Origin: Nocardioides sp.
GTDB taxonomy: Bacteria > Actinomycetota > Actinomycetes > Propionibacteriales > Nocardioidaceae
Length of the DNA stretch: 64,000 bases
Reading direction: 5' to 3'
NCBI RefSeq assembly: GCF_029937575.1
Contig: NZ_JAPYPS010000005.1
Coordinates: 39,363 to 103,362, forward strand
Shown: one piece after another, positions 35,468-44,397 of the stretch
Position numbering within the stretch: the first letter of the stretch is position 1
Layout: every line of letters begins with the position of its first letter
Notes under the pieces: generated by a model
Told to the model about the DNA's origin: nothing
What the model saw: only the letters and a program-made list of their open reading frames with translations
The model's database searches: none
Program-made: the position numbers and the translations under genes

Positions 35468-36235
35468 TCAGCGGTGGGTCTGGCCGTCGTCGACCTGGAT
35501 GACCGTCCCGGTGACGGCGTCCGAGGCCGGCGACGTCAGAAACAGCAGCGCGCTCTCGAGCTGGGCGGGGTCGCCCAGGCGGCGTCGGGGGAAGGCGCCG
35601 GTGATGTCGCCCATCCGCTCGAGCATCCCGTCCATCATCTCCGAGGCGAAGGCTCCCGGTGCGATGGCGGTGACGTTGATGTGGTGCCGTGCCCACTCGA
35701 CGGCCAGCACCTCGGTCATCCGGTTCACCGCCGCCTTGGTGACGCTGTACAGCGCCGCTCCCTCGCCGGTGTAGTGGAAGGCCGACATCGACGAGATGTT
35801 GACGATCCGGCCCGGCAGCTCGGCCGCGATCAGGCGTCGAGCCACCTCGGTGGCCAGCAGCCACGGCCCTCGCAGGTTGGTCGCCAGCACGGCATCGACG
35901 AGCTCGAGCGGCATCCTGTGCGCCCGCTGGGCGTCGGGCATCCCGGCGTTGTTGACCAGGATCGTGGGCACCCCCAGCTCGGCCTCGACCGAGTCGACTG
36001 CGGCGACGATCGCGTCGGCGTCGGTGACGTCGAGAGCCACGGCGTACGCCGTGCCACCCTCGGCCTCGATCTCGGCGACGACCTCGGTCAACCGGTCCGT
36101 GCGTCGAGCTCCGACCGCGACGCCGGCTCCGGCTCGGGCGAGCGTCAGGGCGAAGTGGCGCCCGAGGCCCGCGCTGGCGCCGGTCACGAGGGCGACCTGG
36201 CCGGTCAGGGGGTGGTCGGTGGTGGCGTCGGGCAT
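35468..36235 (-). CDS. Short-chain dehydrogenase/reductase (SDR)
   Basis: 255-residue classical SDR: TGASAGLGR cofactor motif, VNNAG, and the catalytic set NISSMSAF ... YSVTK. AAGGAG precedes the ATG. It is divergent from an enoyl-CoA hydratase with operator site E between them, so a 3-hydroxyacyl-CoA dehydrogenase-like role in beta-oxidation is plausible, although substrate cannot be read from sequence. Confidence 0.88.
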   Translation of the reverse strand: MPDATTDHPLTGQVALVTGASAGLGRHFALTLARAGAGVAVGARRTDRLTEVVAEIEAEGGTAYAVALDVTDADAIVAAVDSVEAELGVPTILVNNAGMPDAQRAHRMPLELVDAVLATNLRGPWLLATEVARRLIAAELPGRIVNISSMSAFHYTGEGAALYSVTKAAVNRMTEVLAVEWARHHINVTAIAPGAFASEMMDGMLERMGDITGAFPRRRLGDPAQLESALLFLTSPASDAVTGTVIQVDDGQTHR

Positions 36236-36274
36236 CGGGACTCCTTGACGACGAGAGGCGGTCTCCCTAGCCTA

Positions 36275-36288
36275 CCGAACGAACGTTT
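36275..36288. promoter_or_regulatory. Operator site E (TetR-type palindrome)
   Basis: CCGAACGAACGTTT (within TACCGAACGAACGTTTAG) between divergent SDR and enoyl-CoA hydratase genes. It matches the shared consensus in the left half and differs by an AA in the centre. Confidence 0.65.
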
Positions 36289-36317
36289 AGATATGTCGAG
36301 GTCGAAGGAGCGTCACC

Positions 36318-37112
36318 GTGAGCAACGTCGAGGTCAGCCAGCTGCGCGAGGGCGTCACCCAGGTGACGCTCGACCGGCCGGACCGGCTCAACGCCCTCGA
36401 CGCCGCCATGGTCGCCGAGCTCAGCGAGGCGCTGCGCGAGATCGCCGCCGACCGGGACTGCCGTGTGGTCGTGCTGACCGGAGCGGGTCGGGCCTTCTGC
36501 GCCGGCCTGGACCTACAGGGGTACGGCGACGGGCGCCCCGACGACGAGCCGCTGGAGGTCCTCGACCGGCAGCGCGGCATCGCCTACCTGACCGAGCAGC
36601 TCCACCGTCTGCCACAGCCGGTGATCGCCGCCGTCAACGGCCCGGCAGCCGGTGGTGGCCTCGCGCTGGTCTGCGCCAGCGACATCCGCATCGCCTCGAC
36701 GACGGCGGTCTTCAAGGTCTCCTTCATCACCGCCGGGTACTCCGCGTGTGACATCGGCGTGTCCTGGCTCCTGCCCCGCATCGTCGGGGCGGGCGCCGCC
36801 CACGAGCTGATGCTGACCGGGCGCCGCTGTGACGCCGACGAGGCCGCACGACTTGGCCTCGTCGTACGCGTCGCCGAGCCCGACGGCCTTCTCGCCGCGG
36901 CCCTGGAGACGGCGGCCCAGATCCTGGCCAACGGGCCCGGACAGGTCGAGCTCACCAAGCAGGGCATGTGGATCGCCCTGGAGACGCCCAGCCTGCTCGC
37001 CGCCATCGAGTTCGAGAACCGCCAGCAGGTGATCACCGCGATGACAGAGGACTCACGCGAGTCGGCGGCCGCGTTCCTCGAGAAGCGGACGCCGACGTAC
37101 CACCGTCGTTGA
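36318..37112 (+). CDS. Enoyl-CoA hydratase/isomerase (crotonase family) 1
   Basis: 264-residue crotonase with the oxyanion-hole segments GAGRAFCAGLDL and VNGPAAGGGLALVCASDIRI. It hydrates or isomerises enoyl-CoA. The second catalytic Glu is not obvious in the ITAGYSACDIGVSWLLP block, so an isomerase or other crotonase reaction is possible. GTG 36318 has GAAGGAG 7 bases upstream. Controlled with the divergent SDR by site E. Confidence 0.88.
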   Translation: MSNVEVSQLREGVTQVTLDRPDRLNALDAAMVAELSEALREIAADRDCRVVVLTGAGRAFCAGLDLQGYGDGRPDDEPLEVLDRQRGIAYLTEQLHRLPQPVIAAVNGPAAGGGLALVCASDIRIASTTAVFKVSFITAGYSACDIGVSWLLPRIVGAGAAHELMLTGRRCDADEAARLGLVVRVAEPDGLLAAALETAAQILANGPGQVELTKQGMWIALETPSLLAAIEFENRQQVITAMTEDSRESAAAFLEKRTPTYHRR

Positions 37113-37123
37113 GAGCGGCACGG

Positions 37124-38293
37124 CTACTTCTCGGATCGAGCTCCGCGCACCATCGCGCCGCCGATGATGTGCTTCATGATCTCGTTGGTGCCGCCGTAGA
37201 TCTTCTGCACGCGTGCGTCCTGGTAGGCGCGCGCGACCGGGTACTCGACCATGTAGCCGTAGCCGCCGTGCAGCTGCAGGGCGCGGTCGACGACGCGGGT
37301 CTGCATGTCGGTGGCCCACCACTTCGCCTTGGCCGCGTCGACGTCGGTGAGGTCGCCGTCGTTCCAGGCGAGGATGCACTGGTCGATGTAGGCGCGGGTC
37401 ACGTCGGCCTCGGTCGCGAGCTCGGCCAGCTGGAACCGGGTGTTCTGGAAGTCCGAGATCGGCTGGCCGAAGGCCTCGCGCTCGGTGGTGTACTCGAGAG
37501 TGGTGGCGATGACGGCGTCGGCCACCGCGATGCCCTGGGCCGCGATGGAGAGCCGCTCGAGGGGCAGCATCGCCTTGAGCTGGGCCAGGCCACCACCCTC
37601 GACGCCGAGCAGGTTGTCCTCGGGGACGAAGACATCCTCGAAGACGAGCTCGGCGGTGTCCTGGGCGGGCAGGCCGATCTTCTTGAGCTGACGACCGCGG
37701 GAGAACCCCGGCATGTCGCGCTCGACGACGAGCAGGCTGAACGCGTTGCGCCCTCCGTCGGGGTCGGTCCTGGTCACGACCACGACGAGGTCGGACTGGA
37801 TGCCGGAGGTGATGAAGGTCTTCGCCCCGTTGACGACCCAGCCGCCGTCGACCTTCTTCCCCGACGTCCGGATCCCCTGCAGGTCGCTGCCGGTCCCGGG
37901 CTCGGTCATCGCGATCGCCGCGATCAGCTCACCGCTGCACAGGCGTGGGAGCCAACGGGCCTGCTGCTCGGGGGTGCCCAGCTCGGCGAAGTAGGGGATC
38001 AGGATGTCGTCCTGGAGCGAGAAGCTCGAAGCCAGCCCACCGGCGTAAGCCGTGGCGAGCTCCTCGAGCAGGACGTTGCGGTAGCGGTAGTCGCGGAACA
38101 TCCCACCGCCTCCGTGCTCCTCGGGACCCGACAGTCCCACGAGCCCCTGCTTGCCCGCCGAGACCCACGTCTCGCGGTCGACGTGGCGCTGCTCGTCCCA
38201 GCGCTCGTGGTGGGGCACGACCTCGCGGGCCACGAACTCGCGCACGGACTCGCGGAACGCCTCGTGGTCGGCGGTGTAGAGGTGACGCTTCAT
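37124..38293 (-). CDS. Acyl-CoA dehydrogenase, classical type
   Basis: 389-residue flavoprotein with AIAMTEPGTGSDL, GAKTFITSG and a C-terminal KIYGGTNEIMKHI (about 364-376), the usual arrangement of short/medium-chain enzymes and unlike the ADGP-type copies at 23.3 and 32.5 kb. It introduces the alpha-beta double bond in acyl-CoA. Its ATG overlaps the stop of the upstream enoyl-CoA hydratase gene (ATGA), giving a thiolase-hydratase-dehydrogenase operon under site F. Confidence 0.92.
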   Translation of the reverse strand: MKRHLYTADHEAFRESVREFVAREVVPHHERWDEQRHVDRETWVSAGKQGLVGLSGPEEHGGGGMFRDYRYRNVLLEELATAYAGGLASSFSLQDDILIPYFAELGTPEQQARWLPRLCSGELIAAIAMTEPGTGSDLQGIRTSGKKVDGGWVVNGAKTFITSGIQSDLVVVVTRTDPDGGRNAFSLLVVERDMPGFSRGRQLKKIGLPAQDTAELVFEDVFVPEDNLLGVEGGGLAQLKAMLPLERLSIAAQGIAVADAVIATTLEYTTEREAFGQPISDFQNTRFQLAELATEADVTRAYIDQCILAWNDGDLTDVDAAKAKWWATDMQTRVVDRALQLHGGYGYMVEYPVARAYQDARVQKIYGGTNEIMKHIIGGAMVRGARSEK

Positions 38294-39201
38294 CGGGTGA
38301 TCTCCAGATGTGTCGGGTCGAACGAGGGCGCCGGAAAGGCAGCGAGGACGTCGGGTACGTCGTCGGGCACCCGGTCGGTGAAGACCGGTGCCCGCTTGTC
38401 GAGGAACGCGGCGATGCCGTCGCGGGCATCGGCGCTCACGCCGCGCAGGTTGATGCCGAGCGTCTCGGCGGTGTGGGCGATCACGGGGTGCTCGGCCCCC
38501 AGCATCCGCCACATCATCCGGCGGGCGAGCGCCGTGGAGACCGGCGCGGTGTTGTCGGCGATCTCCCGGGCCAGGGCGTAGGCGGCCGGCAACAGCTCGG
38601 CGGCGGGGTAGACGGTGCGGACCAGACCCTTCTCGAGTGCCTCGTCTGCACCGAAGACGCGCCCGGTGTAGACCCACTCCAGAGCGGTCTGCATCGCGAC
38701 CACGCGCGGTAGGAACCACGTGGAGCACGACTCAGGTACGAAGCCCCGCCGGTTGAAGACGAAGCCGAAGCGCGCCGTCTCGGAGGCGAGCCGGATGTCG
38801 CAGGGCAGGGTGATCGTCGAGCCCACACCCACGGCCGGGCCGTTGACCGCGGCGATGATCGGCTTGTCCAGCTCGAACATCCGCAGCACCACGCGCCCGC
38901 CGCCGTCACGACGTACGGGAAGGTCCTGCCCGTCGACGTCGTACGACGTGCCCGGCGGCGCCGAGGGGCTGGTGCGCCACTCCTGGAACGCCTCGGATGA
39001 GGCGGAGAGGTCCATCCCGGCACAGAACGCGCGGCCGGTGCCGGTGAGCACGACGACCCGCACCTCGGGGTCGGCGTCGACGGCGTCGAAGGCCTCGATC
39101 AGCTCGACCTCCATCGTGTCGGTGAAGGCGTTGAGGGAGTCCGGACGGTCGAAGCGGATCGTGGCGATGCCGTCCTCGACGGCGAGCGCGATGTGCTCCA
39201 C
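38290..39201 (-). CDS. Enoyl-CoA hydratase/isomerase (crotonase family) 2
   Basis: 303-residue crotonase with GTGRAFCAGMDL and VNGPAVGVGSTITLPCDIRL oxyanion motifs and an insertion around residues 75-105, longer than the 260-residue norm. GTG 39201 begins the recognisable N-terminus (VEHIALAVEDG), 8 bases after the thiolase stop. Second step of the beta-oxidation operon between thiolase and dehydrogenase. Confidence 0.88.
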   Translation of the reverse strand: MEHIALAVEDGIATIRFDRPDSLNAFTDTMEVELIEAFDAVDADPEVRVVVLTGTGRAFCAGMDLSASSEAFQEWRTSPSAPPGTSYDVDGQDLPVRRDGGGRVVLRMFELDKPIIAAVNGPAVGVGSTITLPCDIRLASETARFGFVFNRRGFVPESCSTWFLPRVVAMQTALEWVYTGRVFGADEALEKGLVRTVYPAAELLPAAYALAREIADNTAPVSTALARRMMWRMLGAEHPVIAHTAETLGINLRGVSADARDGIAAFLDKRAPVFTDRVPDDVPDVLAAFPAPSFDPTHLEITR

Positions 39202-39209
39202 CGGCGGTC

Positions 39210-40391
39210 TCAGAGCCGCTCGATGATGGTGGCGTTGGCCATGCCGCCGCCCTCGCACATCGTCTGGAGGCCGTAGCGGCCACCGGTGGCCTCGAGGTGG
39301 TGCAGCATCGTGGCGAGGATGCGGGTGCCGGAGCCGCCGAGGGGGTGACCCAGGGCGATGGCGCCTCCGCGGGGGTTGAGCTTGGACTGGTCGGCGTTGA
39401 ACTCGCGCGCCCAGGCCAGGGGCACGGGGGCGAAGGCCTCGTTGACCTCGTAGGCGTCGATGTCCTCGATGCTCAGGCCCGAGCGCTTGAGTGCCTGGTG
39501 CGTGGCCGGGATGACGCCGTCGAGCATCGTGATCGGGTCCGAGCCGGTCACGGCGAAGGTGTGGAAGCGAGCGCGCGGGGTGAGGCCGAGAGCGACGGCC
39601 TTCTCCTCGCTCATGATCAGCGCAGCCGAGGCGCCGTCGGTCAGGGGCGAGGAGTTGCCGGGCGTGATGTGCCAGCCGATCTCGGGGAACTGCGCGGCGT
39701 AGGCCTCGTTGTGGAAGGCCGAGCGCAGGCCGCCGAGACCCTCGGCGGTGGTCGAGGCCCGGACGGTCTCGTCGACGGTGTGCACCGAGCCGTCGGGCAG
39801 CGTGATCGGCACGATCTCGCTGGTGAAGGCGCCCTCGCTGGTGAAGGCCGCGGCGCGGTCGTGTGAGCGAGCGGAGAAGGCGTCGAGGTCTTCACGAGTC
39901 AGCTTCCACCGCGCTGCGATCAGCTCGGCACCGATGCCCTGGTGTGGCAGCCCCTCCGGGTAGCGCTCGGCCAGCGGGCCGAACGGGTCGCCGCCGGCGG
40001 CGACCGAGGACCCCATCGGGACCCGGCTCATCGACTCGACGCCACAGGCGATGGCGATGTCGTAGGCCCCGGCCATCACGCCCTGGGCCGCGAAGTGGGC
40101 GGCCTGCTGGGAGGAGCCGCACTGGCGGTCGATGCTCGTGGCCGGGATGGACTCCGGGAAGCCTGCCCGCAGCACTGCCGAGCGACCGATGTTCAGGGCC
40201 TGGTCGCCGACCTGTCCCACGCAGCCGGCGATCACGTCGTCGAGCAGCCCGGGATCGAGGTCGTTGCGCTCGACGAGCCTGCCGATCGTCCGGGCCAGGA
40301 GGTCGACCGGGTGCACGCCGGACAGTGCGCCACCCGGCTTCCCCTTGCCGGAGGCGGTGCGGACGATGTCGACGATGACGGCGGTGGTCAT
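39210..40391 (-). CDS. Thiolase (acetyl-CoA C-acyltransferase)
   Basis: 393-residue thiolase with the nucleophile Cys91 in DRQCGSSQQA, NEAFAPV, GHPLGGSG with the catalytic His, and the second Cys in CEGGGMAN near residue 379. It cleaves 3-ketoacyl-CoA. AGAGGAG precedes the ATG. First gene of the operon, with operator site F about 28 bases upstream. Confidence 0.94.
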   Translation of the reverse strand: MTTAVIVDIVRTASGKGKPGGALSGVHPVDLLARTIGRLVERNDLDPGLLDDVIAGCVGQVGDQALNIGRSAVLRAGFPESIPATSIDRQCGSSQQAAHFAAQGVMAGAYDIAIACGVESMSRVPMGSSVAAGGDPFGPLAERYPEGLPHQGIGAELIAARWKLTREDLDAFSARSHDRAAAFTSEGAFTSEIVPITLPDGSVHTVDETVRASTTAEGLGGLRSAFHNEAYAAQFPEIGWHITPGNSSPLTDGASAALIMSEEKAVALGLTPRARFHTFAVTGSDPITMLDGVIPATHQALKRSGLSIEDIDAYEVNEAFAPVPLAWAREFNADQSKLNPRGGAIALGHPLGGSGTRILATMLHHLEATGGRYGLQTMCEGGGMANATIIERL

Positions 40392-40414
40392 GGGGGTCTC
40401 CTCTGGCCGGAAAA

Positions 40415-40431
40415 CTAAACGAGCGTTCGGT
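40415..40431 (-). promoter_or_regulatory. Operator site F (TetR-type palindrome)
   Basis: CTAAACGAGCGTTCGGT upstream of the thiolase operon; on the minus strand ACCGAACGCTCGTTTAG, sharing the flanking TTTAG with site E. Confidence 0.7.
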
Positions 40432-40482
40432 TCAGGTTAGGCCGGAGCGCGTGGCCGGTCAAGGTTCGAGGAGCTCTGCCAG

Positions 40483-42795
40483 CTAGGAAGCCATCGCCGC
40501 GAACGGCGCCGCGGCACCGTAGAGCTTGTAGAGCGCGAACGGTCCGGCATGGAACGTGCTGCACCGGCCCTCGAGCAGCTCCATCGCGTGCGTGTCGGAC
40601 AGCCCCGCCCCGTAGCCGAAGGCGCTCTCGCCGACGGTGCCGTTGATCGCACCCGTGGCATAGCTGCGGATGCGCTGCACCATGCCGAGACGGAGCGTGT
40701 CGTCGGCCTGTCGCCACCAGCTGCACGTGAAGCTGCCGAGCGGCTCCTGGCTGACCCGCCGGGGCAGCGCCCCGGGGGCCAGGTTCTTCTCGTCGAAGGT
40801 GTAGCGGAACAGGCTGGCCAGGGGATTGGGGACCAGAGCGCGCAGCGAGCCACACAGGCGTGGTGACAGTCCGGCCGCACACACCGCGGCCAGGTGGGCT
40901 GCGTTGCCCACGTCGGCCCGGAGGGGCAGTGGCAGGGGAAGGCCACCGGCGGTCGGCTTGTCCGGGGTCTGGGCCCAGCTGCAGGAGTACGGGTTGCCGG
41001 CCGGGTAGCCGGAGACCTCGAAGCCCGCGAGACAGCCGACGAGCTCGGCCTCGTTGACCGCGTCGCCGAGCCCGATGCTCAGGGCGGGCTGGGTGCCGCC
41101 CGAGCAGCTGGGCAGCAGCAGCGGGGAGGTCGTGACCCGAGCGCCCGGTGCCGCCTTGTTGTCCCACCAGCAGTTGCCGGTGTTGCCGGGGAAGCTGTCC
41201 CACCAGAAGTCCGTGCCGTTGGGCATGACCTTGCCCCGCGGGCTCACTCCCATGGTGTTGCCCTCGAAGTGGTTGCCGTACGACGTCGAGACCCCCGCCA
41301 CGTCGCAGTTCGGCACCGGGGTGTCGGACCCGAGGGGCGGCGGACCGCACACGGTCGCGTCCGGGACGGCGAACAGCATGGTGCCGCGCCGCCAGTTGTC
41401 GTAGAAGTGGTTCTGGCGCACCCGGTTGTTGTTGCCGCCGGCGAGCCACAGACCGGTCCCGACGGGGGCGGCGATGAACGGCTCGACGTCGGAGGAGCTG
41501 TCGAAGACGTTGAAGTTGTTGGAGTAGAAGTTGTTCCTCGAGATGGTGTTGCCGTGCTGCGGGAAGCCGGGGTGGCCGGGTGCGGTGAACACGTCGGTGG
41601 TCAGACCGAGCGCGTTGTCGTAGAAGTTGTTGCGCGTGATCAAGGTCCCGTGGCTGTTGGTGCCGGAGAAGCCGCTGGCGTTGTGGTGGCTGTCGCACTT
41701 GCGGACCGTCTGGCTGTAGCGCCACTTCGGGTAGAACTTCTTGTACCGGTTGTCCGTCGAGTCGGCCCCGGAGCCGGGGTAGAGCCCGGAGTCCCCGCTG
41801 CCGGCTGCGTCGCAGTTCTGCATCACGCCGTGGTCGCCGACGAACGTCAGCACGCCGTACCCACCGGCGTAGAAGACCTTGAACCGGTCGAGCAGGTACC
41901 CGTCGGTCTCGAGGACGTAGATGTTGTGCTCGCGCGCGTGGCGCACCGTGACGTTGCGCAGCACGAAGCCGTCTGCCCGGTCGACGAAGATGCCGACGTC
42001 CTTCTTGTGCCCGGCGGCCGAGGGGCCGCCGTTGCCGGCCGAGGCGTCGCCGGCCTCGACGATCACGTCGTCGGCGCTGACGCCGGAGCCCTCGAGCTGC
42101 AGGTTGCAGCGGATGCACTTCCCGGCGTTCGGGATGCCGTGCCGGTTGGCACGCGGGGGATCGGGAACCGGCCCGGTGTCGGGGCCGCGTCCGATGACGG
42201 CGACCAGGTTGGCGTCGTTGGGACAGTGGATCTGGAAGTCGTGCGACAGCGCGCCGGGGTCGCCGTCGTCGGCGGGAGTCAGGTACTCGTCGCAGGCGGG
42301 GTCGTTGGTCGGCTGCTTGCGTGAGTGGATCTCGCGGTACAGGCCCGGCATCACCACGACGCGGTCGTTGTTGCCCGAGTCGGTCACGGCCCGCTGGATC
42401 TGGTGGTACTCGCACTTCTGGAACAGCCGCTTGTTGACGGCGACGAGTCGCTTCGCCTTCGCCCGGCTCAGGCTCTTGCGCACCGTCGGCCGGATCTCGT
42501 AGCCGACCTTGCGTGCCTTCCTGACGGATGCCCGGAGGAGCCGCATCGAGTCCTGGTGGCACACCACCCGGGTCGTCCCCGGCGGCTTGCGGTCCAGGGC
42601 CGAGCGCAGCGAGCGTGCCTTCGGGACGGCGCCCCCTGCGCACGGAGAGATGCTGCAGTCGGCCTTCGGGTTGGGGTAGTACGACGGTCTCTCGACGTGA
42701 GCCTGCGCCGCCGGGGTCGGCACGACGGCCAGGATCGCCACCGCGAGCAGGAGGGTGAGCAGCGAGATCAGGAACGAGGGGACGGCTCGGCGCAT
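40483..42795 (-). CDS. Large secreted right-handed parallel beta-helix protein
   Basis: 770-residue protein. It has a signal peptide (MRRAVPSFLISLLTLLLAVA... cleaved near AQA, about residue 32). The central part (about 200-520) has the stacked Asn/Gly-rich strand pattern of beta-helix proteins: repeated phrases such as RNVTVRHAREHNIYV, LITRNNFYDNALG, ISRNNFYSNNFNV and RQNHFYDNWRRG. Many cysteines suggest disulphides. The last ~200 residues are not repetitive. The fold is common in polysaccharide lyases and surface adhesins; no catalytic residue can be named. It stands alone, divergent from the Gln/Gly-rich protein gene. Confidence 0.85.
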   Translation of the reverse strand: MRRAVPSFLISLLTLLLAVAILAVVPTPAAQAHVERPSYYPNPKADCSISPCAGGAVPKARSLRSALDRKPPGTTRVVCHQDSMRLLRASVRKARKVGYEIRPTVRKSLSRAKAKRLVAVNKRLFQKCEYHQIQRAVTDSGNNDRVVVMPGLYREIHSRKQPTNDPACDEYLTPADDGDPGALSHDFQIHCPNDANLVAVIGRGPDTGPVPDPPRANRHGIPNAGKCIRCNLQLEGSGVSADDVIVEAGDASAGNGGPSAAGHKKDVGIFVDRADGFVLRNVTVRHAREHNIYVLETDGYLLDRFKVFYAGGYGVLTFVGDHGVMQNCDAAGSGDSGLYPGSGADSTDNRYKKFYPKWRYSQTVRKCDSHHNASGFSGTNSHGTLITRNNFYDNALGLTTDVFTAPGHPGFPQHGNTISRNNFYSNNFNVFDSSSDVEPFIAAPVGTGLWLAGGNNNRVRQNHFYDNWRRGTMLFAVPDATVCGPPPLGSDTPVPNCDVAGVSTSYGNHFEGNTMGVSPRGKVMPNGTDFWWDSFPGNTGNCWWDNKAAPGARVTTSPLLLPSCSGGTQPALSIGLGDAVNEAELVGCLAGFEVSGYPAGNPYSCSWAQTPDKPTAGGLPLPLPLRADVGNAAHLAAVCAAGLSPRLCGSLRALVPNPLASLFRYTFDEKNLAPGALPRRVSQEPLGSFTCSWWRQADDTLRLGMVQRIRSYATGAINGTVGESAFGYGAGLSDTHAMELLEGRCSTFHAGPFALYKLYGAAAPFAAMAS

Positions 42796-42987
42796 GGGGG
42801 TGCCTTTCCGGGGCGCCCGCTCTCGGACGCGACTACCTGCTGCAACGAGCGGATCGATGTGACGTTACGCACACTTCGCGAGAGGCCGTGTAACGCTGGG
42901 CCCCCACGGCGGCATGAGCACCACAGTGGAGCAGCCGCTGTCGCCAGGACCGGCGCACACCGCGATCGAGTGATGAGGGGGCACGGC
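42796..42987. other. Divergent intergenic region, 192 bases
   Basis: Lies between the beta-helix gene and the Gly/Gln-rich protein gene and must hold both promoters. I see no convincing operator or hairpin in it. Confidence 0.6.
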
Positions 42988-43683
42988 ATGGGTGCGAGAC
43001 CGCTGGGTCTGCGAGTTCCGGAGGTCGCCTCCCCGGACCACCTCGTCGAGCAGCTCGCGCTGACGGCGAGGCAGAGCCGCCCGTCCATCGCCGGCCGGGG
43101 ACGGCTGGGGATGGCCGTCGCCGCGGGCGCGACCGTCCTGCTGCTCTCCGTCGGCGGGGCGTGGGCCTCGGGGGCGGTCGACCTGCCGGGCCTGCCCGAC
43201 GTCGGCGGCCACACGCCGCAGCCCGGACCGGGCGAGCCGGCCACCACGCCGGCCACGCCGACCCCCACCGAGGTGGCGCCGTCCGCTCCGGGCGCCGACC
43301 CGCAGGAGCCCCGGCAGCCCGGGAAGCGTCAGGAGTCCGGGAAGGGTCAGCAGGGCGGTGACAAGGGCGACCGGGGACGTGGAACGGGCAGGAACAACGG
43401 TCAGGACCAGCGTCAGGACGGGGGCCAGGGTCAGGGACAGGAGCGCGGCCAGGACCTGGCCCGCGACCGAGGCCAGGGCCAGGGTCAGGGCCAGGGCCAG
43501 GGGCGGCCGGGCGAGGCCGGTCGACCCGAGGCCCCGGGCCGCAGTGACCAGGCGCCCGGCCGGTCCGGGGACTCGCCGGGTCGTGGGGCGGGGCCCTCGG
43601 ACGTGTCCGACGACGCCGGGAAGAAGGGCGGACGGCGCGACACCACGGCTACGCCTGGCAAGGGGCCGCGCAGTCGTGGTTGA
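42988..43683 (+). CDS. Single-pass membrane protein with Gly/Gln-rich low-complexity tail
   Basis: 231-residue protein of unknown function. It has a short cytoplasmic segment (1-40), one membrane helix (about 46-66, LGMAVAAGATVLLLSVGGAWA), a Pro/Thr spacer and then a long Gly/Gln/Arg-rich region with GQGQ repeats. ATG 42988 has GAGGGG upstream; ATG 42973 in frame is possible. Its stop overlaps the start of the sigma-factor gene by 8 bases, so it may be an anti-sigma partner, although no zinc-binding anti-sigma motif is visible. Regulatory role is inference from position only. Confidence 0.65.
   Translation: MGARPLGLRVPEVASPDHLVEQLALTARQSRPSIAGRGRLGMAVAAGATVLLLSVGGAWASGAVDLPGLPDVGGHTPQPGPGEPATTPATPTPTEVAPSAPGADPQEPRQPGKRQESGKGQQGGDKGDRGRGTGRNNGQDQRQDGGQGQGQERGQDLARDRGQGQGQGQGQGRPGEAGRPEAPGRSDQAPGRSGDSPGRGAGPSDVSDDAGKKGGRRDTTATPGKGPRSRG
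43471..43500 (+). repeat. 6-bp tandem repeat encoding Gly-Gln
   Basis: Five consecutive GGNCAG-type hexamers encode a GQ run within the low-complexity tail; looser copies extend upstream to about 43425. Confidence 0.85.
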
Positions 43684-44254
43684 CGATCGTCTCGTCGCCG
43701 CTGCCAAGACCGGCGACGCGCAGGCGTGGCGCACCCTCCACCAGGCTCATGCGGGGCGTCTCGTGGCGTGGCTCGCCCTGCGACCCACGGGCGACACGGT
43801 CGCCTCGCCGGAGGACGTGGCGGCCGAGGCGTGGCTGGTCGCGGCATCGAAGATCGCCGACTTCCACGGTTCGTCGTCCGACTTCGCCGGCTACCTGTTC
43901 GGCGTCGCCCGCAAGGTCAGCGCCAGCACCAGGCGACGCTCCGTCCGTCGGGGCACGGACCCGGGGGACGCCGAGCAGCACCTCGCCCCCGAGCCGGACC
44001 CCACGCTCGTCGTCGACGCTCACGACTGGGTCCGCGACGCGCTCGCGAACCTGCCGCCGCGGGAGCGGGACGTGGTCGGGCTGGTGGACGGGTTGGGCTT
44101 CGACACCGCCGAGGCCGCCCGCGCGCTCGGGATCAGCACGGTCGCCGTGCGGGTGGCGCGGCACCGGGGCCTGCGGCGACTTCGCTCACGCCATGCGGTG
44201 GACGCCGCGCCCGGCGCGGAGCTGGAGCTCGGACGGGGTGCGTCGACCGACTGA
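43676..44254 (+). CDS. ECF-like RNA polymerase sigma factor
   Basis: 192-residue sigma-70-family protein. Region 2 spans about residues 10-75 (WRTLHQAHAGRLVAWL ... FAGYLFGVARK) and region 4 about 118-170 (LANLPPRERDVVGLVDGLGF ... ISTVAVRVARHRGLRRL). It lacks regions 1 and 3, as in ECF sigma factors. GTG 43676 overlaps the upstream membrane-protein gene, pointing to co-translation. A long hairpin at 44320-44369 follows, before a convergent gene. Confidence 0.82.
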   Translation: MVDDRLVAAAKTGDAQAWRTLHQAHAGRLVAWLALRPTGDTVASPEDVAAEAWLVAASKIADFHGSSSDFAGYLFGVARKVSASTRRRSVRRGTDPGDAEQHLAPEPDPTLVVDAHDWVRDALANLPPRERDVVGLVDGLGFDTAEAARALGISTVAVRVARHRGLRRLRSRHAVDAAPGAELELGRGASTD

Positions 44255-44319
44255 GCGACGGCGCGCTGCTCGCACCCCGGTGCACGGGGGGCAGGCGTCG
44301 GAGCCCTCGCCGGCGTGTG

Positions 44320-44369
44320 TCCGGACCGACGACGACGCCCGCTGGTGAGGACGGCGCCGTCGGTCCGGA
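44320..44369. terminator. Bidirectional hairpin between convergent genes
   Basis: Perfect 12-bp arms (TCCGGACCGACG / CGTCGGTCCGGA) with a 26-base loop, placed between the sigma-factor gene and the convergent small secreted-protein gene. Confidence 0.65.
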
Positions 44370-44397
44370 CGAGCCCGGGGAAGGGCCCTGCCGGGGA

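Noticed and set aside
43425..43500. Repeated GGNCAG units as a possible CRISPR array
   Set aside because: The units are 6 bp, contiguous and in frame within a coding sequence; no spacers exist.
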